DNA of 64,000 bases, taken from NCBI GenBank assembly GCA_964534565.1, contig CAZHON010000002.1, positions 1 through 64,000 on the forward strand. The letters run 5' to 3'. The stretch is from CAZHON01 sp964534565 (GTDB lineage: Bacteria; Patescibacteriota; Gracilibacteria; Peribacterales; Peribacteraceae). The notes below the pieces were generated by a model, which saw only the letters and a list, made by a program, of their open reading frames with translations, was not told the DNA's origin and did no database searches. Both the position numbers and the translations under genes were made by a program. Positions 1-7,736 of this stretch are shown one piece after another; the first letter of the stretch is position 1, and the number at the start of each line of letters is the position of its first letter.

Positions 1-70
1 CGTTTTCCTTTGAAATTGTTGATGCAACAAATATCCGTACTCTGTGCACGCTCTCTTCCCCCCCCCCATC

Positions 71-457
71 ATGTCACTGATCGAACGTGAACAAACGGAG
101 ATCTCCACGACGGACGAAATCGACGGAGCGCCGGAGGGTATGAATGAAGAAACCGAAGCGCGCATCGATCATCTTCTCGCAACCTACAACAATCGTTTAC
201 TGCCTTCAGAGGCGCGCGCGATTTCATCCATGATGAACGGTTCCTCGCTCCTCGAAATCTTGGAACAAGTAGAGCAACGAGAGACACGCATTCAGCAACT
301 TCTCGCAACCTACGAACATCACATCATGTTCCGCTCGACGGGTGCCACTCCCGATATGACAAATCGCGCAGCTCTTTTAGAAATTCTCGAAACGATTCAG
401 ACGAGCCTGAAAGAAGGAAACATGATGCGTAGAGACTCTGATGATGATATCGATTAA
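71..457 (+). CDS. Hypothetical protein with a tandem ~42-residue repeat
   Basis: A 128-residue, acidic, probably cytoplasmic protein that I do not recognise. It contains two tandem copies of a ~42-residue unit (about residues 27-68 and 69-110). Both copies carry a helix with 'LLATY' near the start and 'LLEIL' near the end, so the protein looks like a duplicated helical hairpin. An in-frame GTG at 44 would add 'MHALFPPPI', translated from a C-rich tract, so ATG 71 is preferred. No signal peptide or membrane segment. A hairpin follows about 100 bases downstream. Nothing else indicates a function. Confidence 0.6.
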   Translation: MSLIEREQTEISTTDEIDGAPEGMNEETEARIDHLLATYNNRLLPSEARAISSMMNGSSLLEILEQVEQRETRIQQLLATYEHHIMFRSTGATPDMTNRAALLEILETIQTSLKEGNMMRRDSDDDID

Positions 458-552
458 CGATCGTCCGCAGACAACGAAACGAATGTCGCGTTTGCTGGGT
501 CTCGTGGGCCCCAGCGATAAGCGACTCATTGAAGGGAAGGAGAGTCCGTGAG

Positions 553-573
553 AGGAAACCGTCAAGGTTTCCT
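553..573. terminator. Hairpin between convergent genes
   Basis: Perfect 8-bp inverted repeat (aggaaacc / ggtttcct) with a 5-nt loop, followed by TTTC on the plus strand. It lies between the gene ending at 457 and the convergent gene ending at 585, and could terminate both. Confidence 0.5.
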
Positions 574-584
574 TTCACGAATCG

Positions 585-1196
585 TTATTCTTTACACGGA
601 ACCGACGGGTCTGCGATGCAGTTCTCTGTCGGTGCAGGCCCACGCCAGGGGCACGTCTTCGAGTACAAACACGCATCGTCCGACAAGGCATCGATTTGAT
701 AGAGAATCACATCGGGGTTCGAGCCATACGTGAACAGAATCTTGTCGAGGTCTTTAAAGGAATAGTGCGGATTCATCACCTGCTCTTTTGCATTCACGAA
801 CATCCTCCATTTCTTATCCCCTGCTTCGTTGCAATACTTTTCACCGGTATCGACCGTTACGCAGGTAGAGGTCAGCGTCCATCCGAGAGACGTGAAAAAT
901 TCACTGATGGGCAAATCCGGTTTGTGGCTATGCACAACATCCCCGTTGCCATCGTGCATATGGAAATGCTCATCTTTATCACCGTCATCGAGCGCGGAGT
1001 GGTCATCCGTTGATTTACCCGACATATACTTCACCTGAGCGAAATCCCACTTCTTGCCGTTGATCCACACGGCAAAATCCGCATGCGTATGATTCGGATC
1101 GGGATTGGCGACAGGAGTTCGATCGAAGTATCGAGCCACACCGACAATGATCAGAATGAAGACAATGAAGCCAAGAAGGCGGAGGAGGGTGCGCAT
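585..1196 (-). CDS. Membrane-anchored His-rich hypothetical protein
   Basis: 203 residues. One N-terminal hydrophobic helix (about residues 5-23, a signal anchor or signal peptide) is followed by an extracytoplasmic domain rich in His and Asp: 'HTHADFAVWING' near residue 37 and 'DEHFHMHDGNGDVVHSH' near 75-91. It also has several Cys residues in the C-terminal half, suggesting metal binding and disulfides. I know similar 'HxHADFxVxING' proteins only as uncharacterised exported proteins of archaea and CPR bacteria. A TATACT hexamer (1208-1203, minus) sits 6 nt before the ATG, so the mRNA is probably leaderless. Confidence 0.7.
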   Translation of the reverse strand: MRTLLRLLGFIVFILIIVGVARYFDRTPVANPDPNHTHADFAVWINGKKWDFAQVKYMSGKSTDDHSALDDGDKDEHFHMHDGNGDVVHSHKPDLPISEFFTSLGWTLTSTCVTVDTGEKYCNEAGDKKWRMFVNAKEQVMNPHYSFKDLDKILFTYGSNPDVILYQIDALSDDACLYSKTCPWRGPAPTENCIADPSVPCKE

Positions 1197-1240
1197 GCGA
1201 GAAGTATAGAGAGGATTCTCGAGATGAAAACGTCAAAAAA

Positions 1241-1266
1241 AGCCCCCGTCTTTCGAGGGGGGCTTT
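1241..1266 (-). terminator. Rho-independent terminator
   Basis: GC-rich stem (agccccc / ggggggct) read on the minus strand and followed by a run of T, directly after the small lipoprotein gene ending at 1287. Confidence 0.85.
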
Positions 1267-1286
1267 CTTGATTGAATGAAATTCAA

Positions 1287-1508
1287 TTATTGAGCCATTC
1301 CTGCACCAACGGACACAGCTGCACCAGCAGAAACTGCTGCGGATGTAGCGGAGCTGCTAGCGGATGAAACTTCCATTGCGGAAGAAACCTCCATAGCGCT
1401 GGAGTCAGAAGACATGCTGGAAGCAGCATCGTCTGTAACGGAACCTGTCGTGGAAGAGCAGGCGGAGAGCAGCATGGAAACTGCAACGAACGAAAGAACC
1501 TTCTTCAT
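1287..1508 (-). CDS. Small Ser/Ala-rich lipoprotein
   Basis: 73 residues. A Lys-Lys n-region, hydrophobic core and lipobox LSAC (Cys17) mark a type II signal peptide, so the product should be a lipid-anchored surface peptide. The mature part is almost only Ser, Ala, Val and Gly and contains a duplicated 'SSAMEV' unit. There is no recognisable domain; the chain resembles the Ser-rich linkers in other exported proteins of this window. It has its own promoter and terminator, so it is probably a monocistronic, possibly abundant, envelope component. Confidence 0.7.
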   Translation of the reverse strand: MKKVLSFVAVSMLLSACSSTTGSVTDDAASSMSSDSSAMEVSSAMEVSSASSSATSAAVSAGAAVSVGAGMAQ

Positions 1509-1539
1509 AAAAAATTGGGGGAAACGAGACAGGTGACGG

Positions 1540-1569
1540 AGAGTACGCTCTTTGGAAAGACTTTTGCAA
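1540..1569 (-). promoter_or_regulatory. Sigma70-type promoter of the small lipoprotein
   Basis: On the minus strand a TTGCAA hexamer (1569-1564) is separated by 18 nt from TACTCT (1545-1540). Transcription would start about 25 nt before the lipoprotein ATG at 1508. Confidence 0.5.
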
Positions 1570-1692
1570 GGTTTTTTTCGATTATAAACCTCTGAAAGTA
1601 TGAATCTTGGCCCTATGAGGCAAATGAGCAGAAAATTTTCTTCTCATACATTTTTGGAATCATCCGCAGAATCACATTGAAAAATCTTCTTT

Positions 1693-1723
1693 CAAAAAAA
1701 CGAGAGGCACGAAGGCCTCTCGC
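1693..1723 (-). terminator. Rho-independent terminator
   Basis: Perfect 8-bp stem (cgagaggc / gcctctcg, 1702-1723) with a 6-nt loop. On the minus strand it is followed by seven T, ending the membrane-protein transcript of 1742-2002. The rest of 1509-1741 is AT-rich with no gene seen. Confidence 0.85.
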
Positions 1724-1741
1724 AAACTTCCTAGCCATCAT

Positions 1742-2002
1742 TCATTGGGCCAGGTGCTCTGTTGTACGCATCCACTGGTCGAGTGGGTACCCGGGGTAAC
1801 GGCCCGCATTGCCGAGGCACCAGATGTGCCAACCGACAAGGATCAGGAGTACTCCCACAGTGGGGATACAAATCTGCACATACCAGGGGATGAATACCTT
1901 CTCTTCCACCCAGTAGCTCAGCTTTGTACTTCTCATCCCACTGCTGAGGAAGAGCAGCATCCCTACGACCGCAATCCAGAACCCGATCACTTCTTCATCC
2001 AT
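1742..2002 (-). CDS. Two-helix membrane protein, unknown function
   Basis: 86 residues with two hydrophobic helices (about residues 6-22 and 42-62) and a short basic/aromatic loop, ending in a polar tail. Not a family I recognise. Unlike many neighbours it has a clear Shine-Dalgarno sequence (AAAGGAG, 7 nt before the ATG), an upstream inverted repeat at 2052-2075, and a strong terminator, so it is a single regulated transcript. Confidence 0.6.
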   Translation of the reverse strand: MDEEVIGFWIAVVGMLLFLSSGMRSTKLSYWVEEKVFIPWYVQICIPTVGVLLILVGWHIWCLGNAGRYPGYPLDQWMRTTEHLAQ

Positions 2003-2051
2003 CTCATTCTCCTTTGTTCAGGACGATGTAAAACAACAGATGAACGTATTG

Positions 2052-2075
2052 TTGTCTGAATGGTATTCCAGACAA
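2052..2075. promoter_or_regulatory. Inverted repeat upstream of the two-helix membrane protein
   Basis: Arms TTGTCTG and CAGACAA separated by 10 nt, about 50 nt upstream of the minus-strand ATG at 2002. The position suits an operator or a 5'-leader hairpin. No known regulator motif recognised. Confidence 0.35.
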
Positions 2076-2148
2076 TGGTTTAAGAATCTTGTAAAATTTT
2101 TAAAAAGCCCTTACGATCTTTGTTTCAAAATCCTTGCGCACGAGAACG

Positions 2149-2240
2149 CCCCGGGCGTATGAGTCCCGTGACGCTGAAGCGTCAGATATTTTTTCTGGCA
2201 CCTCGCGTAAACGCTCGGTGGCCAACTGAGCTACCGTGAC
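2149..2240 (-). pseudogene. tRNA-Met-derived remnant (split 5' half and anticodon arm)
   Basis: On the minus strand, 2240-2222 is an exact 19-nt copy of the 5' end of the adjacent intact tRNA-Met. 2170-2149 matches its anticodon arm at 21 of 22 bases, including the CAT anticodon. About 51 unrelated bases separate the two pieces and no T-arm follows, so it cannot fold into a tRNA. It looks like a decayed or rearranged duplicate. Confidence 0.6.
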
Positions 2241-2249
2241 ACGCAAAAT

Positions 2250-2325
2250 TGGTGTCACGGGCCAGGATTGAACTGGCGACCCCGGGCTTATGAGTCCCGT
2301 GCTCTACCAACTGAGCTACCGTGAC
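2250..2325 (-). tRNA. tRNA-Met (anticodon CAU)
   Basis: Full cloverleaf on the minus strand: acceptor GTCACGG/CCGTGAC, D-arm GCTC..GAGC, anticodon loop CTCATAA, T-arm with TTCAATC, discriminator A and an encoded CCA. The inner anticodon-stem pair is A-G. CAU could be elongator Met or the tRNA-Ile2 that is modified to lysidine. The acceptor pairs fully at position 1, unlike a typical bacterial initiator. Confidence 0.9.
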
Positions 2326-2406
2326 ATGGTTGGTACGTGATGCTGCGGAGGAAAAAGAATCGAGCTCTCTGATTTCTTGATGGCGTCTCGGCCAAGGCCT
2401 CGCCGG

Positions 2407-2425
2407 CCAACTGAGCTACCGTGAC
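2407..2425 (-). repeat. Third copy of the tRNA-Met 5' end
   Basis: Exact 19-nt copy of the first 19 nt of the intact tRNA-Met (other copies 2222-2240 and 2307-2325). Here it is followed by a different sequence with no anticodon arm, just upstream of the P-type ATPase promoter. Confidence 0.6.
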
Positions 2426-2487
2426 ACGGTATGACTTGTCAGAGCTGGGAGAGGATACGTGGCCAAGGCCTCCTCTTCAACACAATT

Positions 2488-2515
2488 CTGACATTCAAAG
2501 AGTCTTTGCTACACT
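2488..2515 (+). promoter_or_regulatory. Promoter of the P2-type ATPase
   Basis: CTGACA (2488-2493), 16-nt spacer, TACACT (2510-2515) preceded by an extended -10 TG. The ATG at 2524 lies 8 nt after the -10 box, so transcription should begin at or next to the start codon. Confidence 0.6.
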
Positions 2516-2523
2516 CGCTTGCG

Positions 2524-5016
2524 ATGTTTGCCCTTCAATCAACGGATGAATCGCTGACCATTTTGCAGTCGTCGCACGAAGGACTTGCCAAGAAAGACGT
2601 CCAGAAGCGACAAAACGAGTATGGACCCAATGAAATTCCTCACAAAAAACGCTCGCTGTTGCTGCTGTTTTTGAGGCAATTCAACTCTGTTTTCGTCTAC
2701 ATTCTCCTCTTTGCCCTCGCTCTTTCGGCGTTCGAGCCGTTCATGAACGGCAATACGCCGCACGCGCAGGAGTTTTTACAGACGGGAGCGATCGCAGTGA
2801 TTTTGATTCTCAATGCCCTGCTGGGGTTTGTGCAGGAGTACAAAGCGGAAGCCTCGATCGATCTTCTCAAGAAACTCTCTGCTCCTACCGTGCGCGTTCG
2901 ACGTGAGGGGGTAGAAGTAATTATTCCTTCAAGAGACCTCGTTCCAGGAGACATCGTCATTTTGGATACTGGAGATCGCATCAGCGCGGACGGGCGTGTC
3001 CTGCGCTCACTGCAATTGGATATTGATGAATCGAGTCTGACCGGAGAATCACTCCCTGTGACGAAAACCACGGATGTCATGAGAGGCGAACCGGGGCTGG
3101 CCGACCAAAAGAACATGGTGTTCTGTGGAACCGTCGTCACGCGTGGGGCCGGTGAATTCATGGTCACGGCAACCGGTACAAATATGGAGCTTGGAAAAAT
3201 TGCGACGTTGGTGAGTGACGCACAAATGCCCACCACTCCCCTGCAGAAACAGTTGAGCCGCTTGAGCGTGATGCTGGGAAGCGTCGTCTCGTTGCTCGCG
3301 GTCTTCATCGTGTTTCTGAAATTGAGCAATGGCGACAGTGTCACGAGTGCGCTCCTCCTTGGAATCAGCCTCGCTGTCTCCGCAGTGCCCGAGGGATTGC
3401 CCGCGATTGTGACGGCCTGTCTCGCAATTGGCGTTCGCCGCATGGCCAAACGCAGAGTCTTGGTACGACGCTTGGAAGCGCTCGAAACACTGGGAAGCGT
3501 GACTGTGATCTGCACCGATAAGACAGGAACCGTGACCGAGAACCGCATGGAAGTGAAGGACTCGTGGCTGCCTGCGGAACACGTACACAGTGATGAGCGC
3601 CTTCTCTTGGAAATCGCTGCGTCCTGTAACCATGCGCAGTTGCCGGACATTGGGGACCCGACGGAAATCGGACTCCTGCGTTATGCATTGAAAGAAGGTG
3701 TCGAGCGTCTCCCGATCGACGATGAACCGGCCCCCTTCTCGTCCGAAACGAAGTTCATGATCACGCGGCACGGGCAGCAACTCTTTGTGAAGGGAGCACC
3801 CGAAGCGATCGCGGACCGCATCAATACGAATGATGGAGTGGACGAATTCTTGAACGTGACCGATGCGATGGCGTCGAAGGGGCTGCGCGTGCTTGCATGT
3901 GCCGTCGAGAACGAAGGAATGACACGATTCGTGGGACTGTTGGGGCTTCTGGACCCTGCACGTGAAGGAACGGCAGATGCAGTCGCACAAGCGAAGAGAG
4001 CGGGTATCCGTACCGTCATGATCACGGGAGACAACATCACCACCGCACGTTCCATCGCTCACTCAGTCGGAATCGATGGCGATGCGATGGACGGCGCGAC
4101 ACTGACGAATTTGTCGCCGGAAGAATTGAAGGTACGCGTAAGAACAACGAGCGTGTTTGCGCGCGTGTCCCCAGCGCACAAGGTGCAGATCCTCGAGTCG
4201 CTGCAATCGAATGGAGAAATCGTCGCCATGTCCGGTGACGGCGTGAACGATGCCCCTGCCCTCAAGCGTGCACACGTCGGAATTGCGATGGGCAAGAACG
4301 GCACCGATGTGGCGCGCGATGCAGCAAGCATCGTTCTCACAGACGATCGCTATGCGACGATTGTGGAAGCGATCGAAGAAGGACGTCACATCACCGATAA
4401 CATCCGTAAATTCATTCTGTCTCTTCTGCAGATGAACTGTTACGAACTGCTTCTCTTTGCCACGACGGCACTGCTGGGGTTACCACTCCCTTATCTTCCA
4501 CTCCATGTGCTGTGGCTCAACCTGTTAACGGACGGTCTGCCCGCGCTCGCACTTGGGATGGAACCGGCAGAACGCGGCATTATGGATCGCAAACCGCGTC
4601 ATACGCGCGAGCACCTGCTCTACGGCAAGACGGGACAGATCGTGCTCTCGACCCTCCTCGCATTCGGCATCGGTCTTGGAATGGAAATTTGGCTGCTCAA
4701 GCAAGGGACGCCGATTGAAGAAATGCGCACAGTGCTGTTCACCTTCGCGGTGCTCTTCGAACTCTTCTTCGTCTCCACCGTTCGAAGCGAACAGCCGCTC
4801 TACAAAATCGGTTTCTTCTCCAACAAGTGGCTCGTCGGGGCGCTCGCCATCACGATTGCTCTCCAGGGAATTCTCCTCTTCACTCCGCTACGCGTCGTGT
4901 TTGGTCTCTCCACACTTACGACTCAACATTGGGTGGTGATGCTTCTATGCGCGTTGAGTGGTCTTGTGGTGTTTGAGGCGATGAAAATTGTACGCCCTCT
5001 GTATCGGCGACGGTGA
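2524..5016 (+). CDS. P2A-type cation-transporting ATPase (SERCA/PMA1-like)
   Basis: 830 residues, usual length for P2-type pumps. It pumps cations, probably Ca2+, across the membrane at the cost of ATP. In order: N-terminal cation-ATPase domain, actuator loop with TGES (about 173-176), M4 with 'PEGLP', phosphorylation motif DKTGT (Asp332), nucleotide-binding 'KGAPE', 'MITGDN', hinge 'GDGVNDAP', and a C-terminal membrane block with 'NLLTDGLPALALG', as in SERCA-like pumps. An upstream in-frame ATG at 2431 would add 31 residues lying over the promoter and tRNA-like repeat, so ATG 2524 is chosen. The ion specificity is inferred. The stop is TGA. Confidence 0.92.
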   Translation: MFALQSTDESLTILQSSHEGLAKKDVQKRQNEYGPNEIPHKKRSLLLLFLRQFNSVFVYILLFALALSAFEPFMNGNTPHAQEFLQTGAIAVILILNALLGFVQEYKAEASIDLLKKLSAPTVRVRREGVEVIIPSRDLVPGDIVILDTGDRISADGRVLRSLQLDIDESSLTGESLPVTKTTDVMRGEPGLADQKNMVFCGTVVTRGAGEFMVTATGTNMELGKIATLVSDAQMPTTPLQKQLSRLSVMLGSVVSLLAVFIVFLKLSNGDSVTSALLLGISLAVSAVPEGLPAIVTACLAIGVRRMAKRRVLVRRLEALETLGSVTVICTDKTGTVTENRMEVKDSWLPAEHVHSDERLLLEIAASCNHAQLPDIGDPTEIGLLRYALKEGVERLPIDDEPAPFSSETKFMITRHGQQLFVKGAPEAIADRINTNDGVDEFLNVTDAMASKGLRVLACAVENEGMTRFVGLLGLLDPAREGTADAVAQAKRAGIRTVMITGDNITTARSIAHSVGIDGDAMDGATLTNLSPEELKVRVRTTSVFARVSPAHKVQILESLQSNGEIVAMSGDGVNDAPALKRAHVGIAMGKNGTDVARDAASIVLTDDRYATIVEAIEEGRHITDNIRKFILSLLQMNCYELLLFATTALLGLPLPYLPLHVLWLNLLTDGLPALALGMEPAERGIMDRKPRHTREHLLYGKTGQIVLSTLLAFGIGLGMEIWLLKQGTPIEEMRTVLFTFAVLFELFFVSTVRSEQPLYKIGFFSNKWLVGALAITIALQGILLFTPLRVVFGLSTLTTQHWVVMLLCALSGLVVFEAMKIVRPLYRRR

Positions 5017-5350
5017 TCTGTGAAAATAGATCACCCGCTTTCACTCCAAAAGCTTCACTCGCTTTCTTGGGTGAAAGATCTTTTCCTGCGTAGTGCACAA
5101 TCAAACCATTCTCGCCTGCGGAGAGAGTGAGTTCGGGCTCTTTGCCATTGTGACCGGTAAACCGTACGAAACGAGAACGTGGATCATTTCGATCCGCCGT
5201 TCGAAGCACAACGTATGCATGACCTCGAGCGTTCTGTTGAATCATCGCCATTGCTTCGGCCGAAGTCATCGGCTCGCAGGACAGACGAACCGAACCGTCT
5301 TCTTCGATCGACGCGACACTCCAGTGGATGGCAATGTTTTTCTCGGGCAT
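4916..5350 (-). CDS. Conserved hypothetical protein, convergent overlap with the ATPase
   Basis: 144 residues, soluble, no signal peptide. The first ~100 residues look like a compact alpha/beta domain ('HAYVVLRTADRNDPRSR', 'GLIVHYAGKDLSPKKA'). The last ~32 residues are polar and lie antisense over the final 101 nt of the ATPase gene. A TAGTCT box lies 9 nt before the ATG. I do not recognise the family. The long tail-to-tail overlap is unusual, but no earlier stop exists. Confidence 0.6.
   Translation of the reverse strand: MPEKNIAIHWSVASIEEDGSVRLSCEPMTSAEAMAMIQQNARGHAYVVLRTADRNDPRSRFVRFTGHNGKEPELTLSAGENGLIVHYAGKDLSPKKASEAFGVKAGDLFSQITVADTEGVQFSSPQTPQDHSTRIEASPPNVES
5012..5035 (+). terminator. 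Hairpin at the end of the ATPase gene
   Basis: Perfect 8-bp stem (ggtgatct / agatcacc) with an 8-nt loop that starts inside the stop codon region of the ATPase. It has only a short T tract, and the same bases code for the convergent gene. Confidence 0.45.
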
Positions 5351-5403
5351 AGGAGGAGCAGACTAGGCAATTCACAACGCCCATACAAGAGTACAATGTC
5401 CCC

Positions 5404-6126
5404 ATGTTTCCAACTCTCCTGTGTCTTCATGGATGGGGTGGCTCGAAGGAATCGTTCACGGAATTGCGTGCCGCATTGAGCAATACGCAGGTACGCATCC
5501 TCACGCCCGACCTGCCCGGATTTGGCGACGAGAAGGACCCACCAACGGCATGGACCGTCGATGACTACGCAGACTGGGTGGAAAACTACATCATGAAGCA
5601 GGGCTTCGAAGGACCCATCCTCCTCTTGGGCCATTCACACGGAGGTCGCATTTCGATCAAACTCGCCACACGTGGAACGCTTCCCATTCGTCACCTCTAC
5701 CTCTGCGCGTCCGCAGGCATTCGCCGCGCGAGGCATTGGAAACGCATTGTTGGATTGATCATCTCCAAAACCGGAAAGACGTTCATGCGCGTTCCCGGGC
5801 TCTCCACATTGCAACCGATCGCCCGCAAGCTTCTCTACAAACTCATTCGTGTGCACGACTACGAAAAAGCAAATGCCGTCATGCGCGACACGATGATCAA
5901 GGTGACGGAAGAAGATTTGCGTCCGCTGCTTTCAAAGATTCACACCTCGACCGATCTTTTTTGGGGAGAGAACGACGGAATGACACCGATTGCAGACGGT
6001 CACATCATGCATGCGGAAATCAAAGGCAGTCATCTCCACACGTACCCAGGCGTGCGTCACGGCGTGCATCGCGATAAAGCCGCGGAAATCGCGAAAATAA
6101 TTGAACGGGATTTGGCTGCCGTATAA
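5404..6126 (+). CDS. Alpha/beta-hydrolase fold protein
   Basis: 240 residues. Oxyanion-hole motif 'HGWGG' near residue 9, nucleophile elbow GHSHGG with Ser78, an acid in 'FWGENDGMTP', and the catalytic His in 'GVRHGVH' near the C-terminus. This is a complete Ser-Asp-His hydrolase of the esterase/lipase type; the substrate cannot be told. A lid of basic helices lies between residues 105 and 165. TACAAT (5392-5397) ends 6 nt before the ATG, so the mRNA is probably leaderless. It is divergent from the gene at 4916-5350. Confidence 0.85.
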   Translation: MFPTLLCLHGWGGSKESFTELRAALSNTQVRILTPDLPGFGDEKDPPTAWTVDDYADWVENYIMKQGFEGPILLLGHSHGGRISIKLATRGTLPIRHLYLCASAGIRRARHWKRIVGLIISKTGKTFMRVPGLSTLQPIARKLLYKLIRVHDYEKANAVMRDTMIKVTEEDLRPLLSKIHTSTDLFWGENDGMTPIADGHIMHAEIKGSHLHTYPGVRHGVHRDKAAEIAKIIERDLAAV

Positions 6127-6170
6127 CAGAAAAGAATCGGTTCACACAGCGCATGAAACACACGTAGACT

Positions 6171-7736
6171 ATGGTCATCGATTCCCTCTCACTCCTCTTC
6201 GCCGGCTTGCTTGTCACAAGCGTCCTCGGACAGCTGTTTGTGGTGGCACGCCTGTGGCAAATCAAAGAATGGAGAATCGATCGTCTGCGCGAACACTTGG
6301 AAGCGGAAGGAGTGGCGGTGCTGTGGGGACGCCTGCGACCGATCATCATCACGCTGTGGACGGCCCTTGTTCTCGGTCTGTGGATCGGCCTGTCACTTGA
6401 ACCGGCTCTTCCCCTTCTCCTGACACTCCCGATCATCCTCACCGTTCTCACGTGCACACAGTGGTTGCGAAAACGGTTGATCCTCCCTCGCTGGACGGCA
6501 AAAACATTGGCAGTGGTGCTGACCGCGATTCTTCTCGCTGTGGGGATTGCATGCATCGCAGCCACCACGCCGTCGATCCACGTCGCCCTCACTCTGACGG
6601 TACTACTTCCGCTTACAGCTCCATTCCTCCTCTTCCTGAGCTGGTTTGTGTGGTACCCCATCGATCGATTCCTCAAAAATCGTCTCCTTACAAAAGCCAA
6701 ACGAGCTCGCCGCGGTTTGCGCGCACTCATCGTCGTGGCGTTGACGGGAAGTGTCGGCAAAACAACGACGAAGGAACTTTTGCAGCGCACGCTCAATAGC
6801 TGCTTCCCCATTGCAACCCCTGCCTACGTGAACACGGAACTGGGAGTGGCGAAGTGGTTCCTCTCTGAAGTGAAAGCCGAGCGCATTCGCGACGGCAGCA
6901 TTGTGATTGTGGAAATGGGCGCCTATCGCCCGGGAGAAGTTGCATTGCTCTGCGACATGATGCAACCGACGATTGGAGTGGTGACATCGATCGGAACTCA
7001 ACACATTGCACTCTTCGGCTCCAAGGAAAACATCATGGAAAGTGAGAAGGAGATGCCACGAGCACTACCGAAAGACGGTCTGCTCTTCTTGAATGCCGAT
7101 GTGCCAGAGTGCCTCGAACTTGTGAAATCAACGAAGGCGAAAGTCCTGACAGCTGGAACGTCTGCTCAGGCAGACCTGCACCCGGAAGATGTACAAAGCA
7201 CCCCGGACGGACTCTCGGTCACGATCGACAGTCTCAACATCACTTCTCCCCTCCAGGGGCTGCACAACGTCACGAACTTGCTCCTCGCGTATGCCGTCTC
7301 GATGGCACTCGAAATTCGACCCGAGGAAATCGCTCGCACACTTGCACTTGCAACAACCCAAGACCACACGTTCCACGTAACTCAACAGAACGGCGTTACA
7401 CTCCTCGACGACACACATAACGCGAGTCCCCAAAGTCTTGCAGCGGGAATTATGTGGGCACTGGGTCGAAGTGAGCGACCGCGCATTCTCTGTACGATGG
7501 GTCTGATTGAGCAGGGAAAATTTGAGGATCAAGAAATGGAACGTGCAGGAAAACTTGCGAAAGATGTGTTTGATCGAGTGCTGTTTATGGGAACCCGCGG
7601 ACGCAGTGCATTTGAACGGGGATATGGAAAGAGCGTGGAAGCCCTCACGTCGTCGGCCGACCCCATTCCTGCGGGCAGCCTTGTCGCATGCCTCGGCCGC
7701 ATTCCTCTGCCCATCGTTCAAAAACTCCTCCCCTGA
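6171..7736 (+). CDS. murF: MurF-type ligase with membrane N-terminus
   Basis: 521 residues. It adds D-Ala-D-Ala to UDP-MurNAc-tripeptide in peptidoglycan synthesis. The C-terminal ~340 residues are the Mur ligase core: ATP-binding 'TGSVGKTTT' (about 192-200), 'VEMGAYRPGE', 'TSIGTQHI', and a C-terminal domain with 'LLDDTHNASPQS'. The first ~160 residues replace the usual UMP-binding domain with four or five hydrophobic helices, putting the enzyme at the membrane. Its TGA stop overlaps the next ATG (TGATG), so the next gene is translationally coupled. Assignment to MurF rather than another Mur ligase rests on the C-terminal motif and operon. Confidence 0.85.
   Translation: MVIDSLSLLFAGLLVTSVLGQLFVVARLWQIKEWRIDRLREHLEAEGVAVLWGRLRPIIITLWTALVLGLWIGLSLEPALPLLLTLPIILTVLTCTQWLRKRLILPRWTAKTLAVVLTAILLAVGIACIAATTPSIHVALTLTVLLPLTAPFLLFLSWFVWYPIDRFLKNRLLTKAKRARRGLRALIVVALTGSVGKTTTKELLQRTLNSCFPIATPAYVNTELGVAKWFLSEVKAERIRDGSIVIVEMGAYRPGEVALLCDMMQPTIGVVTSIGTQHIALFGSKENIMESEKEMPRALPKDGLLFLNADVPECLELVKSTKAKVLTAGTSAQADLHPEDVQSTPDGLSVTIDSLNITSPLQGLHNVTNLLLAYAVSMALEIRPEEIARTLALATTQDHTFHVTQQNGVTLLDDTHNASPQSLAAGIMWALGRSERPRILCTMGLIEQGKFEDQEMERAGKLAKDVFDRVLFMGTRGRSAFERGYGKSVEALTSSADPIPAGSLVACLGRIPLPIVQKLLP

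Noticed and set aside
2149..2240. Intron-containing or split tRNA-Met
   Set aside because: The 5' half and anticodon arm are present with ~51 nt between them, but no T-arm or acceptor 3' strand follows, so it is treated as a remnant.
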